A stretch of 6,463 nt of DNA from an uncultured Eubacteriales bacterium (lineage in GTDB: Bacteria > Bacillota > Clostridia > Oscillospirales > Oscillospiraceae), in NCBI GenBank assembly GCA_900545515.1, contig UQZA01000058.1, forward strand, positions 1 to 6,463, written 5' to 3'. Positions 1-6,050 of the stretch are shown piece after piece. How positions within the stretch are numbered: the first letter of the stretch is position 1; each line of letters opens with the position of its first letter. The notes below the pieces were generated by a model that saw only the letters and a program-made list of their open reading frames with translations, ran no database searches and was not told where the DNA came from. Made by a program: the position numbers and the translations under genes.

Positions 1-65
1 CTCCTCATAAGGACATCTTGAAAACACCAGATTAAACCGATTGAGAGAATCTCTTGGTGTCGACC
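1..65. other. Left-edge non-coding stretch
   Basis: No gene with a start and ribosome site is visible. ACACCA-GATT near 25-34 can pair with AATC and TGGTGT near 48-60 with a small bulge, giving a weak second hairpin next to the long one at 66-117. The stretch looks lower in G+C than the van genes and may be the 3' flank of a gene beyond the window. Confidence 0.3.
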
Positions 66-117
66 AAACGGGAATAGCCATCAACCATTTCATCGTGGTT
101 GGTGGCTATTCCTGTTT
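66..117. terminator. Long hairpin downstream of vanT, possible bidirectional terminator
   Basis: Positions 66-87 pair with 96-117 around an 8-base loop. In a plus-strand RNA all 22 positions pair (two as G-U/U-G at 70/113 and 81/102). In the minus-strand (operon) RNA those two become A-C mismatches. The stem ends in AAA/TTT but no long U tract follows on either side. It lies about 60 bases after the vanT stop, so it may end the van transcript or a gene arriving from the left on the plus strand. Confidence 0.55.
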
Positions 118-175
118 AAAGGTATATTCATGTTGAAATCCGAACCGGAATCTTTGTAAAATTCCCTACCGCTCT

Positions 176-2257
176 TTAACCAGAAACAATGGGTAACCGC
201 ATGCCTAACCGGGAGAGCAGTTCGTTGGTAATCGTCCCACAGCATGCAGCCAGTTCCTCTGCCCGAATCACCTGACCGCCATCCCGGCCGATAATAGTCA
301 CTGTATCGTCAGGAGCGACCTCCGAAAGATCGCTGACGTCCACCAGCAACTGGTCCATGCACATCCGCCCCACCATAGGACAACGCCGGCCCTGAATCAG
401 CACCTGGCCGCCCCGCTGAGGCAGATCCCGGGGCAGACCGTCCGCGTAGCCGATGGTGACCACCGCCAGATTGGTTTCTTGCTCTGCCTGAAAGACCCGC
501 CCGTACCCGGCGCTCTCTCCGGCTTGCACAGTGCGGATACTGGCCACTCTGGCCCGGAGAGACAGAACCGGCCGCAGGTCAAGGCTTCGCTGAACAGGCG
601 CATCATCGCTTCGAACTCCATAGAGTGCGATTCCAGCCCGGACATAGTCACAGGGCTGAGCTGGGAGGTTCCAAAGTCCATAGCTGGACTGGATATGAAC
701 TTTGCCGGGATCATATCCGGCAGTTCGGAGCCAGGCCACCGTATCATAGAACAAGGTCAGCTGCTCCTGGGTGTAGGCAACATCTTCGGCTTCCAGGCTG
801 TCCGAGACGTATAGATGAGAAAAGACACCGTCCACTACCAGGTTTGGAAGCCGGAATGCCTCCAGGATCTCCTTCCGGTTTTCCGCCAGGATGCCCAGCC
901 GGTGCATCCCCGTGTCCAGGGCCAGATGGACATGGACACGCCGCCCTCTGGCTGCCAAGGCCCGCCCGTGGTCAATATCCGCCACCGTCTGGGTCAGATG
1001 CCATCGTGTCAAGAGCGGAGCTTCCTCCGGGGAGGTATAACCTAAGATCAAGATCGTCCCCCGGATGCCCGCCTTTCGCAGAGCAATCCCCTCGGCCAGG
1101 CAGGCCACGGCAAAGGCCCGGACGCCCGCTCGCTGTAAGGTGCGGGCGGTCACTGCCCCGCCGTGACCGTAGGCCTCCGCCTTTACCACCGCCATCAGCT
1201 CTGTCCCCGGGGCCAATGTGTTCCGCAGCACCTGGGCGTTGTGCCCAAGGGCCGCCAGATCCACCTCCCGCCAGGCCCGAGCGGTGGGGCTGGGCTTCTT
1301 TTGAAGCCTCAGCAGGCAAGGGGCGGAGAGCAGCGCACTGAGCGCCAGCACCACAATAAAATGGAGAACACTGTTTTCAATGAGCATTTCTCCCAGTCCC
1401 AGTAGCTTTGCCGCTCCCCGGACCAGTACGATGCAGAGGGGATGGAGCACATACATGGCTGTGGAAAATTCCCGGACTTTCCTGGACTCGCCCTTGTTTC
1501 CGCCCAGCAGCAGAGAAAAAAGGCATACTATGCACAGGGGGAGGGCGAGGTACATGCTGTCGTGGCGCTGGACATCCATGCGATGGAGCCACAGCCCCTC
1601 GGCGCTCATGGCTGCCAGAGAGAGGAAGAAGCCCGCCAGAGACAGCTTTTGGTTCCACCGCCTTCCGGCGGCCCCAAGCAGAAGGAACAGTGGCGCGAAG
1701 AACAGGCCATTGCGGGTATAGCCGCACAGTGTAAAAATGCCGTCGTAAAGGGTCCGAAGCAGCGGGATCTGGGAAACCAGTCCATAGTAACTGTCCCCGC
1801 CCAGACCGATGAGATAGAGTAGCGCCGCCACAGGCAGAGCCACCCGCAGGCCCAGCCGGCTGAGCCACCGGGCGATGACGATGCCCAGAATGGTCGCCGG
1901 GAAATACCACAGGTGGTAGAAGGTGCCGTCCACCAGCAGTTTCCGCAAAACATCCGCCGGACCGGTGAAGCTGCCGGCATAGAGATTCACTGGCAGATAC
2001 AAAAGGATGCAGACGCCGTAGAGCAGGCAGAGCTTTTTCAGCTGCCGCCCCACACCAGCCCAGTGATTCCGGCTCAGAAAGTACCCAGTGGTCATCAGAA
2101 AGAATGGGACTGCCACCCGGGCCAGTACCCGGGTAAGCCAGAAATCAGCCATGGCAGACACATCCGCCAGGGGCGAGGTGTGGTTCATCACCACCAGCAG
2201 GACTGCCGCCAGACGAAAGAGGTCCAAAGTCGGGACGGTTTTCTTAGCCGTTCTCAT
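176..2257 (-). CDS. vanT: VanT-type membrane serine racemase (acyltransferase-3-like membrane domain fused to PLP racemase)
   Basis: Converts L-Ser to D-Ser for the VanG ligase; the membrane half is thought to help L-Ser uptake. The protein is 693 aa, close to the roughly 700 aa usual for VanT. Residues 10-320 are hydrophobic with about ten membrane segments and resemble acyltransferase-3 proteins, including an R-x10-H pair (Arg15, His26). Residues 325-693 form an alanine-racemase fold: PLP lysine Lys359 in AVVKAEAYGHG, Arg540 in RAGIALYG, catalytic Tyr585 in SAGYGR, and MCMDQ at 632-636. Asn678 in GTITNELLSRLG sits where alanine racemases usually carry a Tyr, a change linked to serine preference in VanT enzymes. 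The ATG at 2257 overlaps the vanXY stop by 14 bp and follows a G-rich ribosome site, so it is the last gene of the operon. A housekeeping alanine racemase would lack the membrane half. Confidence 0.95.
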   Translation of the reverse strand: MRTAKKTVPTLDLFRLAAVLLVVMNHTSPLADVSAMADFWLTRVLARVAVPFFLMTTGYFLSRNHWAGVGRQLKKLCLLYGVCILLYLPVNLYAGSFTGPADVLRKLLVDGTFYHLWYFPATILGIVIARWLSRLGLRVALPVAALLYLIGLGGDSYYGLVSQIPLLRTLYDGIFTLCGYTRNGLFFAPLFLLLGAAGRRWNQKLSLAGFFLSLAAMSAEGLWLHRMDVQRHDSMYLALPLCIVCLFSLLLGGNKGESRKVREFSTAMYVLHPLCIVLVRGAAKLLGLGEMLIENSVLHFIVVLALSALLSAPCLLRLQKKPSPTARAWREVDLAALGHNAQVLRNTLAPGTELMAVVKAEAYGHGGAVTARTLQRAGVRAFAVACLAEGIALRKAGIRGTILILGYTSPEEAPLLTRWHLTQTVADIDHGRALAARGRRVHVHLALDTGMHRLGILAENRKEILEAFRLPNLVVDGVFSHLYVSDSLEAEDVAYTQEQLTLFYDTVAWLRTAGYDPGKVHIQSSYGLWNLPAQPCDYVRAGIALYGVRSDDAPVQRSLDLRPVLSLRARVASIRTVQAGESAGYGRVFQAEQETNLAVVTIGYADGLPRDLPQRGGQVLIQGRRCPMVGRMCMDQLLVDVSDLSEVAPDDTVTIIGRDGGQVIRAEELAACCGTITNELLSRLGMRLPIVSG

Positions 2258-2996
2258 GGGTATCCCCCCACCATGTCAGGATAAATCCCTCCACATTGTC
2301 GCCGGATATCTGGCAGCAGCCCTCCGGCACTTCCACCTCTGTGACGGCTCCGGCGGCGGGCACATAGAACACCTGGGCCATGCGGCCGTTTTCCAGAGCG
2401 ACGCTCCGGGGACCCTGCCGCAAAAAGTCCCGGTACTCCTCCAGACACAGCCCGTTGGTTTCCATCAGCTGGGCGTGGGGCGCCCCCACATAGCGGAAGT
2501 GCCACGGCTCAGCCGAGATCCCGGTGACTTCCTCCTTGCCCCGCTGGTAGCGTTCGATAAAGCCGTACCGGGCCGCCAGACGCCTAAATCTTCCGCAGAC
2601 GCCGTCATAGGGAAAGGCAGGCCGGATGAAGTCGATGTATCCGGCAGCCTTTCCCAGGTCGATGGCGAGGCCGGTCTGATGCTCACTGCATCCTGGAAGG
2701 GCCACATACTGGCGGGTAAATGTCTCCCCATGCTCCGCCATGGAGTCGTCCCAGATCCGCTGCTGTTCCTGCTGGCTCCGCCAGCCGGACACCGGCACGA
2801 TCTCCCGCTGTCCCCCCGCCTTTTGGATACAGGCAGACAGTAGCTGCCGTGCCCGGCTTTCAAGAAGAATGTCGGGGTGGTGCGGGTCCACCGAGGTCAG
2901 CGCAGATCGCTCTTTTTCATGCAGGGGATGCGCCCGGTTGACCAGGACCAGCGGCCCCTGAAAAATCTGCTCCCGGGGAATCGACACGGTTCTCAT
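2244..2996 (-). CDS. vanXY: VanXY-type D,D-dipeptidase/D,D-carboxypeptidase (zinc, cytoplasmic)
   Basis: Removes normal vancomycin targets by hydrolysing D-Ala-D-Ala and trimming the terminal D-Ala from pentapeptide precursors. The 250-aa protein belongs to the VanY/VanX zinc peptidase family (M15). Visible motifs are GWRSQQEQ (71-78, Arg72), the zinc motif SEHQTGLAID (His106, Asp113) and EPWHFRYVG (catalytic Glu163, zinc ligand His166). There is no signal peptide or membrane anchor, which separates it from membrane-bound VanY and supports a cytoplasmic VanXY. Length is near that of E. faecalis VanXY-G (about 254 aa). About 50 residues after the core (200-250), rich in Val, Gly and aromatic residues, form a small C-terminal extension. 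The ATG at 2996 shares an ATGA with the vanG stop, a 4-bp overlap implying coupled translation. Whether both peptidase activities are present cannot be decided from sequence alone. Confidence 0.92.
   Translation of the reverse strand: MRTVSIPREQIFQGPLVLVNRAHPLHEKERSALTSVDPHHPDILLESRARQLLSACIQKAGGQREIVPVSGWRSQQEQQRIWDDSMAEHGETFTRQYVALPGCSEHQTGLAIDLGKAAGYIDFIRPAFPYDGVCGRFRRLAARYGFIERYQRGKEEVTGISAEPWHFRYVGAPHAQLMETNGLCLEEYRDFLRQGPRSVALENGRMAQVFYVPAAGAVTEVEVPEGCCQISGDNVEGFILTWWGDTHENG
2264..2272 (-). promoter_or_regulatory. G-rich ribosome site of vanT, inside the vanXY end
   Basis: GGTGGGGGG on the minus strand ends six bases before the vanT ATG at 2257. A similar GGGGGTGG lies just before the vanXY ATG (3008-3001). 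Both are non-consensus and lie inside the upstream gene. Confidence 0.45.
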
Positions 2997-4033
2997 CCCG
3001 CCACCCCCAACTCGATCAGGCGGGTCACCAGCTCCCCAAAGGAAATGCCGATGCCCTGCATCATGCTGGGGTAGCGGCTGTGGGCGGTGAAGCCGGGGAT
3101 GGTGTTGACCTCATTGAAGACGATCTCCCCATCCGGGGTGAGGAACAGATCCACCCGGGCGAATACCCGGCAGTCCAGGGCACGGTAAATGGTTTTTGCC
3201 GCTGCCTGGATCTCTGCCGCCTTCTCCGGCGGGATGCGGGCGGGACAGTGGATGGCGGAGGTCTTTAAGGTGTACTTCTCCTCATAGTTGAAAAAGCCCT
3301 CCGACAGCGCAATCTCGTCCACCAGACCCACGGTCAGTTCCTCGTTGCCCATGACCGCGCAGCCCACCTCAAAGCCGGGGATCGTCTCCTCCAGGATCAC
3401 GGCGCTGTCGTGGCGGAATGCCTCCTCCATGGCGGCGGGCAGCTCTTCCGGCCCGGAGACTTTGGTGATACCGAAGGAGGAACCGGCCCGGACCGGCTTG
3501 ACAAACACCGGGTATCCCAGTTCCTCCGCTGCCTGGGCGATCCGGCTGAAATCATCGCTGGAATGAAAGACGTGGCTCCGGGGGACCCGGATGCCGGCCA
3601 GGGCCGCCAGCTGGTGGGCCCGGTCCTTGTCCATGCACAAGGCGCTGGACAATGTCCCGCAGCCGATGACCGGGACCCCGGCCAGTTCAAAGAGTCCCTG
3701 TACCGTACCGTCCTCGCCGTTCTTGCCGTGGAGGACTGGGAATACCGCGTCAAAGAGGAGACGGCGGCCGGAGCCGTCCAGCAGTAGTAAAGCGTGGGCC
3801 TCCCGTTCCACCAGCGGGGTGCAGGGGATACAGTCTGCCGCCTGCTGCCAAGTACCGTCCTCCAGCCGGGAGAGGTCGCCGGTATAGCAGAGCCACTGCC
3901 CCTCCCGTGTGATGCCCACAGCCAAAGGAGTATAGCGGGCGGGGTCCATGTGGGACAGCACCGCATAGGCGGAATGGAGAGAAACTTCGTACTCCGTGGA
4001 GCATCCGCCGAAGAGAACGAGAATGGTTTTCAT
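2993..4033 (-). CDS. vanG: D-alanine--D-serine ligase, VanG type
   Basis: ATP-grasp ligase joining D-Ala to D-Ser, giving precursors that bind vancomycin weakly. The protein is 346 aa from the ATG at 4033 (MKTILVLFGGCSTEYEVSLHS). Features: N-terminal GG-S-EYEVS motif (9-18), HGKNGEDGT-Q (102-112), ATP-site lysine in FVKPVRAGSSFG (177-188), omega-loop FFNYEEKYTLK (247-257), and metal-binding NEVNTIPGFT (307-316). The EKY omega loop resembles D-Ala and D-Ser ligases and not the D-Lac ligases VanA/VanB. Asp239, Phe248 and Arg320 match, each four positions lower, the Asp243/Phe252/Arg324 set reported for D-Ser recognition in E. faecalis VanG. The reading frame stays open for seven more codons to a TTG, but that TTG lies upstream of the AGGAGG, so the ATG nine bases after AGGAGG is chosen. 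Alternative: an ordinary Ddl, unlikely given the neighbours and Arg320. Confidence 0.95.
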   Translation of the reverse strand: MKTILVLFGGCSTEYEVSLHSAYAVLSHMDPARYTPLAVGITREGQWLCYTGDLSRLEDGTWQQAADCIPCTPLVEREAHALLLLDGSGRRLLFDAVFPVLHGKNGEDGTVQGLFELAGVPVIGCGTLSSALCMDKDRAHQLAALAGIRVPRSHVFHSSDDFSRIAQAAEELGYPVFVKPVRAGSSFGITKVSGPEELPAAMEEAFRHDSAVILEETIPGFEVGCAVMGNEELTVGLVDEIALSEGFFNYEEKYTLKTSAIHCPARIPPEKAAEIQAAAKTIYRALDCRVFARVDLFLTPDGEIVFNEVNTIPGFTAHSRYPSMMQGIGISFGELVTRLIELGVAG

Positions 4034-4042
4034 GGGATAAGA

Positions 4043-4048
4043 CCTCCT
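4043..4048 (-). promoter_or_regulatory. Ribosome binding site of vanG
   Basis: A perfect AGGAGG on the minus strand, nine bases before the ATG at 4033. It decides the start: the longer frame's TTG lies upstream of this site and would place AGGAGG inside the coding region. This is the only consensus ribosome site in the cluster. Confidence 0.85.
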
Positions 4049-4061
4049 AATCAAAATAAAG

Positions 4062-4100
4062 CGCCTGGTTCTGATACTGAAATGGTACCAGAACCAGGCG
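4062..4100 (-). terminator. Terminator/attenuator hairpin between vanS and vanG
   Basis: Arms CGCCTGGTTCTG and CAGAACCAGGCG form 12 perfect pairs. In the minus-strand RNA a G-U pair (4088/4074) and three more pairs extend this to a 16-bp stem with a 7-base loop. It is followed directly by CTTTATTTTG (4061-4052), a U-rich tail, so it has the form of an intrinsic terminator reading in the operon direction. It lies 64 bases after the vanS stop and 28 bases before the vanG ATG. It could end the vanRS message or attenuate vanG transcription. Confidence 0.8.
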
Positions 4101-4164
4101 TTTCATACTTGTCTATCTACCAACGGATGCCTTGCAAGTTTTCTGCGAAATTCTTGTGATTTTC

Positions 4165-5271
4165 TTACGGCGCTTCTGAATGGTCTGACGGAAGACAGAT
4201 GGTGAAGGTGATCCGATCCTCGGTGCTGTCCGCCCGAATGGTCCCGCCGTGGAGCTCCACGATCTCCTTGGCGATGGCTAAGCCAAGGCCCGCACCACCT
4301 GTCCGGGTGGCGCGGGAGCTGTCCAGACGGAAGAACTGTTCAAAGATCCGGTCCAATTTCTCCTGGGGGATGTTCTTTCCCGCATTGGAGAAGGTGAGTA
4401 CGATTTTCCCGGCCTCTATCCGTCCGGCAATTTCCACCGTGCTGTCCGGCAGGCTATAATAAGACGCGTTGCGCAGGAGATTATCAAAGACCCTTGCCAG
4501 CTTATCCGGGTCACAGGAATAGTGCAGCTTGGGCGGCAGATCCAGGCTGCATGACAGCCCCGATTCTGCGAAAATGGGGCGGAATTCGCTGGCGACCTGC
4601 TCCAGCATCCGCGTCAGGTCCACGCTCTGCCGCTCCAGCTCCAGGCGAGAGAGGTTGAAGCGGGTGATGTCGAAGAACTCGTTGATGAGGTCCTCCAGCC
4701 GCTCCGCCTTCTCCAGGGCGATGCCGGTGTACCTGGCCCGGATCTCCGGGGAGATCTGAGGCTCATCCCGCAGGAGGGTCAGGTAGCCGATGACGCTGGT
4801 CAGGGGCGTTTTCAGGTCGTGGGCCAGATAGACGATTAGGTCGTTTTTCCGCTGTTCTGCCTCCCGGGCTGCCCGGGCGTCCCGGAGAGCCTGCTCCCGG
4901 GCCAGATTCAGCTGGATGGAGATGTCCTCCAGGGAATCCGGCAGCTGGATGGGCTCCTCACTGGGGCGGGATAATTGCTCTGCCGCATTGGCCACCACGT
5001 CCAGCTGCTTGATGGGCTTGGAGATAAAATAGAAGCTGATGACCACCCAGCCCGCCAGCACTGTGACGATGCAGACCAGAACGATGTAGTCTCGGACCCA
5101 ATTCAGGAAGTCGTAGAGCGGCGAGGGCTGCCAGGTGATGCTGGCGCAGATGATGGAGCCCAGGAATGCCAAGGCCATCACTGCGACCACCCAAGCCATG
5201 AGGACCAGCAGGTAGCCGCCCCAGATGCGCAAAGACCTCCGGCGGCTGCGGGTATTTCCTTTCTTACTCAA
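4165..5271 (-). CDS. vanS: VanS-type sensor histidine kinase
   Basis: Membrane sensor kinase partner of VanR, controlling the resistance genes. The protein is 368 aa. Two membrane segments lie at about 17-42 and 61-83 and bracket an extracytoplasmic loop of only about 18 residues. A linker follows, then the H box YLAHDLKTPLTSVIGYL with His151, N box DNLLRNAS (Asn264, Asn268), G1-type FSNAGKNIP (295-302), F box RIFEQFFRLDSSR (308-320) and G2 TGGAGLGLAIAKEIVELHGG (324-343). The F-N-x-GK-x-IP and RLDSSR/TGGAGLGL stretches are typical of VanS. The start chosen is TTG at 5271, which gives an 8-bp overlap with vanR and has a G-rich site (GGGGTGGGG type) seven bases upstream. The first ATG (Met25) falls inside the first membrane segment and is a poor start. 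The exact inducer (vancomycin, teicoplanin or a precursor) cannot be read from sequence. Confidence 0.93.
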   Translation of the reverse strand: MSKKGNTRSRRRSLRIWGGYLLVLMAWVVAVMALAFLGSIICASITWQPSPLYDFLNWVRDYIVLVCIVTVLAGWVVISFYFISKPIKQLDVVANAAEQLSRPSEEPIQLPDSLEDISIQLNLAREQALRDARAAREAEQRKNDLIVYLAHDLKTPLTSVIGYLTLLRDEPQISPEIRARYTGIALEKAERLEDLINEFFDITRFNLSRLELERQSVDLTRMLEQVASEFRPIFAESGLSCSLDLPPKLHYSCDPDKLARVFDNLLRNASYYSLPDSTVEIAGRIEAGKIVLTFSNAGKNIPQEKLDRIFEQFFRLDSSRATRTGGAGLGLAIAKEIVELHGGTIRADSTEDRITFTICLPSDHSEAP

Positions 5272-5959
5272 TGGTGTACCCCACCCCCCAAACGGTCTTG
5301 ATGAATTTGGGCTTTCGGCTGGGCTCGTGCATCTTTTCCCGTAGCCGGGCGATGTGACTCATGACGGTGTTGTTGCTGTCCATAAACGCCTCGCCCCAAA
5401 CATGTTCAAACAGTTCCTCGCTGGACACCACATTCCCCCGGTGCTCACATAGATACCAGAGAATGGAGAATTCCAAGGGCGTCAGGGCCAGTTCCTCGCC
5501 GAACAGGACGCACTTGTGAGTGGCCTTGGAGATCTGAAGGCCTCGAAAGTCGTATTCGGTGACCTCCTGGACTGTCCCCTCCCTGGGGTTGTACCGGGTG
5601 TAGCGGCGCAGCTGAGTCTTGACCCGGGCCACCAGTTCCAGAGGATTGAAGGGCTTGGTGATGTAGTCGTCCGCTCCCAAGGTCAGCCCCATGATCTTGT
5701 CCATATCCTCCACCTTTGCGGTGAGCATGATGATGGGGAACAGGTGGTCCTCCCGGATGCGCTGGCAGAGGGTAAAGCCGTCCATGTCCGGCAGCATCAC
5801 ATCCAGCACCGCCAGATTCAAGCGTGTCGTCCGCACACAAGCCAGGGCGTCGGAGGCATTATAGAATTTGTGGATGGTGAAGCCTTCGTTTTTCAGATAG
5901 ACCTCCACCAGATCTGCGATCGCAGTCTCGTCATCGACGACTAAAATATGTGTAGCCAT
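5264..5959 (-). CDS. vanR: VanR-type response regulator, OmpR/PhoB family
   Basis: DNA-binding response regulator phosphorylated by VanS; activates van promoters. The 231-aa protein has a receiver domain (1-120) with acidic Asp9/Asp10, phospho-acceptor Asp53 in VLDVMLPDMDG, Thr80 in MLTA, and Lys102 in ITKPFNPLELVARV. A winged-helix effector domain (about 135-231) follows, with LTPLEFSILWYL (159-170), recognition-helix region NTVMSHIARLREKM (197-210) and the closing wing KTVWGVGYTIE. The ATG at 5959 follows GAAAGG with nine bases between, and an extended -10 promoter lies just upstream. The gene ends inside the vanS start, so the two are translated from one message. Paired 7-bp direct repeats at 6033-6050 probably form its own operator. 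All receiver residues needed for phosphorylation are present. Confidence 0.95.
   Translation of the reverse strand: MATHILVVDDETAIADLVEVYLKNEGFTIHKFYNASDALACVRTTRLNLAVLDVMLPDMDGFTLCQRIREDHLFPIIMLTAKVEDMDKIMGLTLGADDYITKPFNPLELVARVKTQLRRYTRYNPREGTVQEVTEYDFRGLQISKATHKCVLFGEELALTPLEFSILWYLCEHRGNVVSSEELFEHVWGEAFMDSNNTVMSHIARLREKMHEPSRKPKFIKTVWGVGYTIE
5279..5289 (-). promoter_or_regulatory. G-rich ribosome site of vanS, inside the vanR end
   Basis: A run of the type GGGGGGTGGGG on the minus strand ends seven bases before the TTG at 5271. It lacks the A of GGAGG but can pair with the anti-Shine-Dalgarno through G-U pairs. It supports the TTG start and coupling to vanR translation. Confidence 0.45.
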
Positions 5960-5968
5960 AGTTGCCGG

Positions 5969-5974
5969 CCTTTC
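5969..5974 (-). promoter_or_regulatory. Ribosome binding site of vanR
   Basis: GAAAGG on the minus strand, nine bases before the ATG at 5959. It supports that start. Confidence 0.6.
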
Positions 5975-5986
5975 GTGTTTTTCTGC

Positions 5987-6015
5987 ATTATAGCACGGAA
6001 CGTATAAAAAAGCGA
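5987..6015 (-). promoter_or_regulatory. Promoter of vanRS, extended -10 type
   Basis: On the minus strand a perfect TATAAT (5992-5987) is preceded by TG and one base (TGC), an extended -10. The hexamer 17 bases upstream (6015-6010, TCGCTT) is a poor -35, as expected for a promoter that needs an activator. The predicted start point is near 5980, about 20 bases before the vanR ATG. The direct repeats at 6033-6050 then lie at about -53 to -70, a usual place for an OmpR-class activator. Confidence 0.75.
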
Positions 6016-6032
6016 GTATGACTCTTGATTTT

Positions 6033-6050
6033 TCCTAAACATGTCCTAAA
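6033..6050 (-). promoter_or_regulatory. Probable VanR operator: tandem TTTAGGA repeats with 11-bp period
   Basis: TTTAGGA occurs twice in the same orientation on the minus strand (6050-6044 and 6039-6033), separated by CATG, so the repeat period is exactly 11 bp. OmpR/PhoB-family regulators bind tandem repeats spaced by about one helical turn, and VanR belongs to that family. The site lies just upstream of the vanR promoter, fitting autoactivation. Binding by VanR is inferred from position and spacing. Confidence 0.6.

Noticed and set aside
20..136. Short plus-strand frame reading LNRLRESLGVDQTGIA, reminiscent of a helix-turn-helix
   Set aside because: There is no start codon or ribosome site, an in-frame stop lies just upstream at position 8, and the 3' half of the frame is the inverted repeat at 66-117.
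625..1341. Long plus-strand open frame (238 aa) opposite vanT
   Set aside because: It is antisense to the racemase domain, rich in Pro, Arg and Gly as expected from a shadow of GC-rich codons, and resembles no known family.
1377..1910. Minus-strand frame overlapping the membrane half of vanT
   Set aside because: It is the same DNA as vanT in another frame; vanT has clear membrane segments and the R-x10-H pair, so this is a shadow.
2088..2843. Plus-strand open frame (251 aa) opposite vanXY and the vanT start
   Set aside because: It spans two well-supported minus-strand genes and has low-complexity shadow composition and no ribosome site.
4034..4054. Seven-codon N-terminal extension of VanG from a TTG
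   Set aside because: The extension is encoded by the ribosome binding site itself (AGGAGG read as Arg-Arg region), and VanG/Ddl proteins begin at the MK-x-hydrophobic strand.
4132..4137. TTGCAA as the -35 of a vanG promoter
   Set aside because: The matching -10 (TAGACA) fits the consensus at only about three positions and there is no other support, so it is kept as a note and not annotated.
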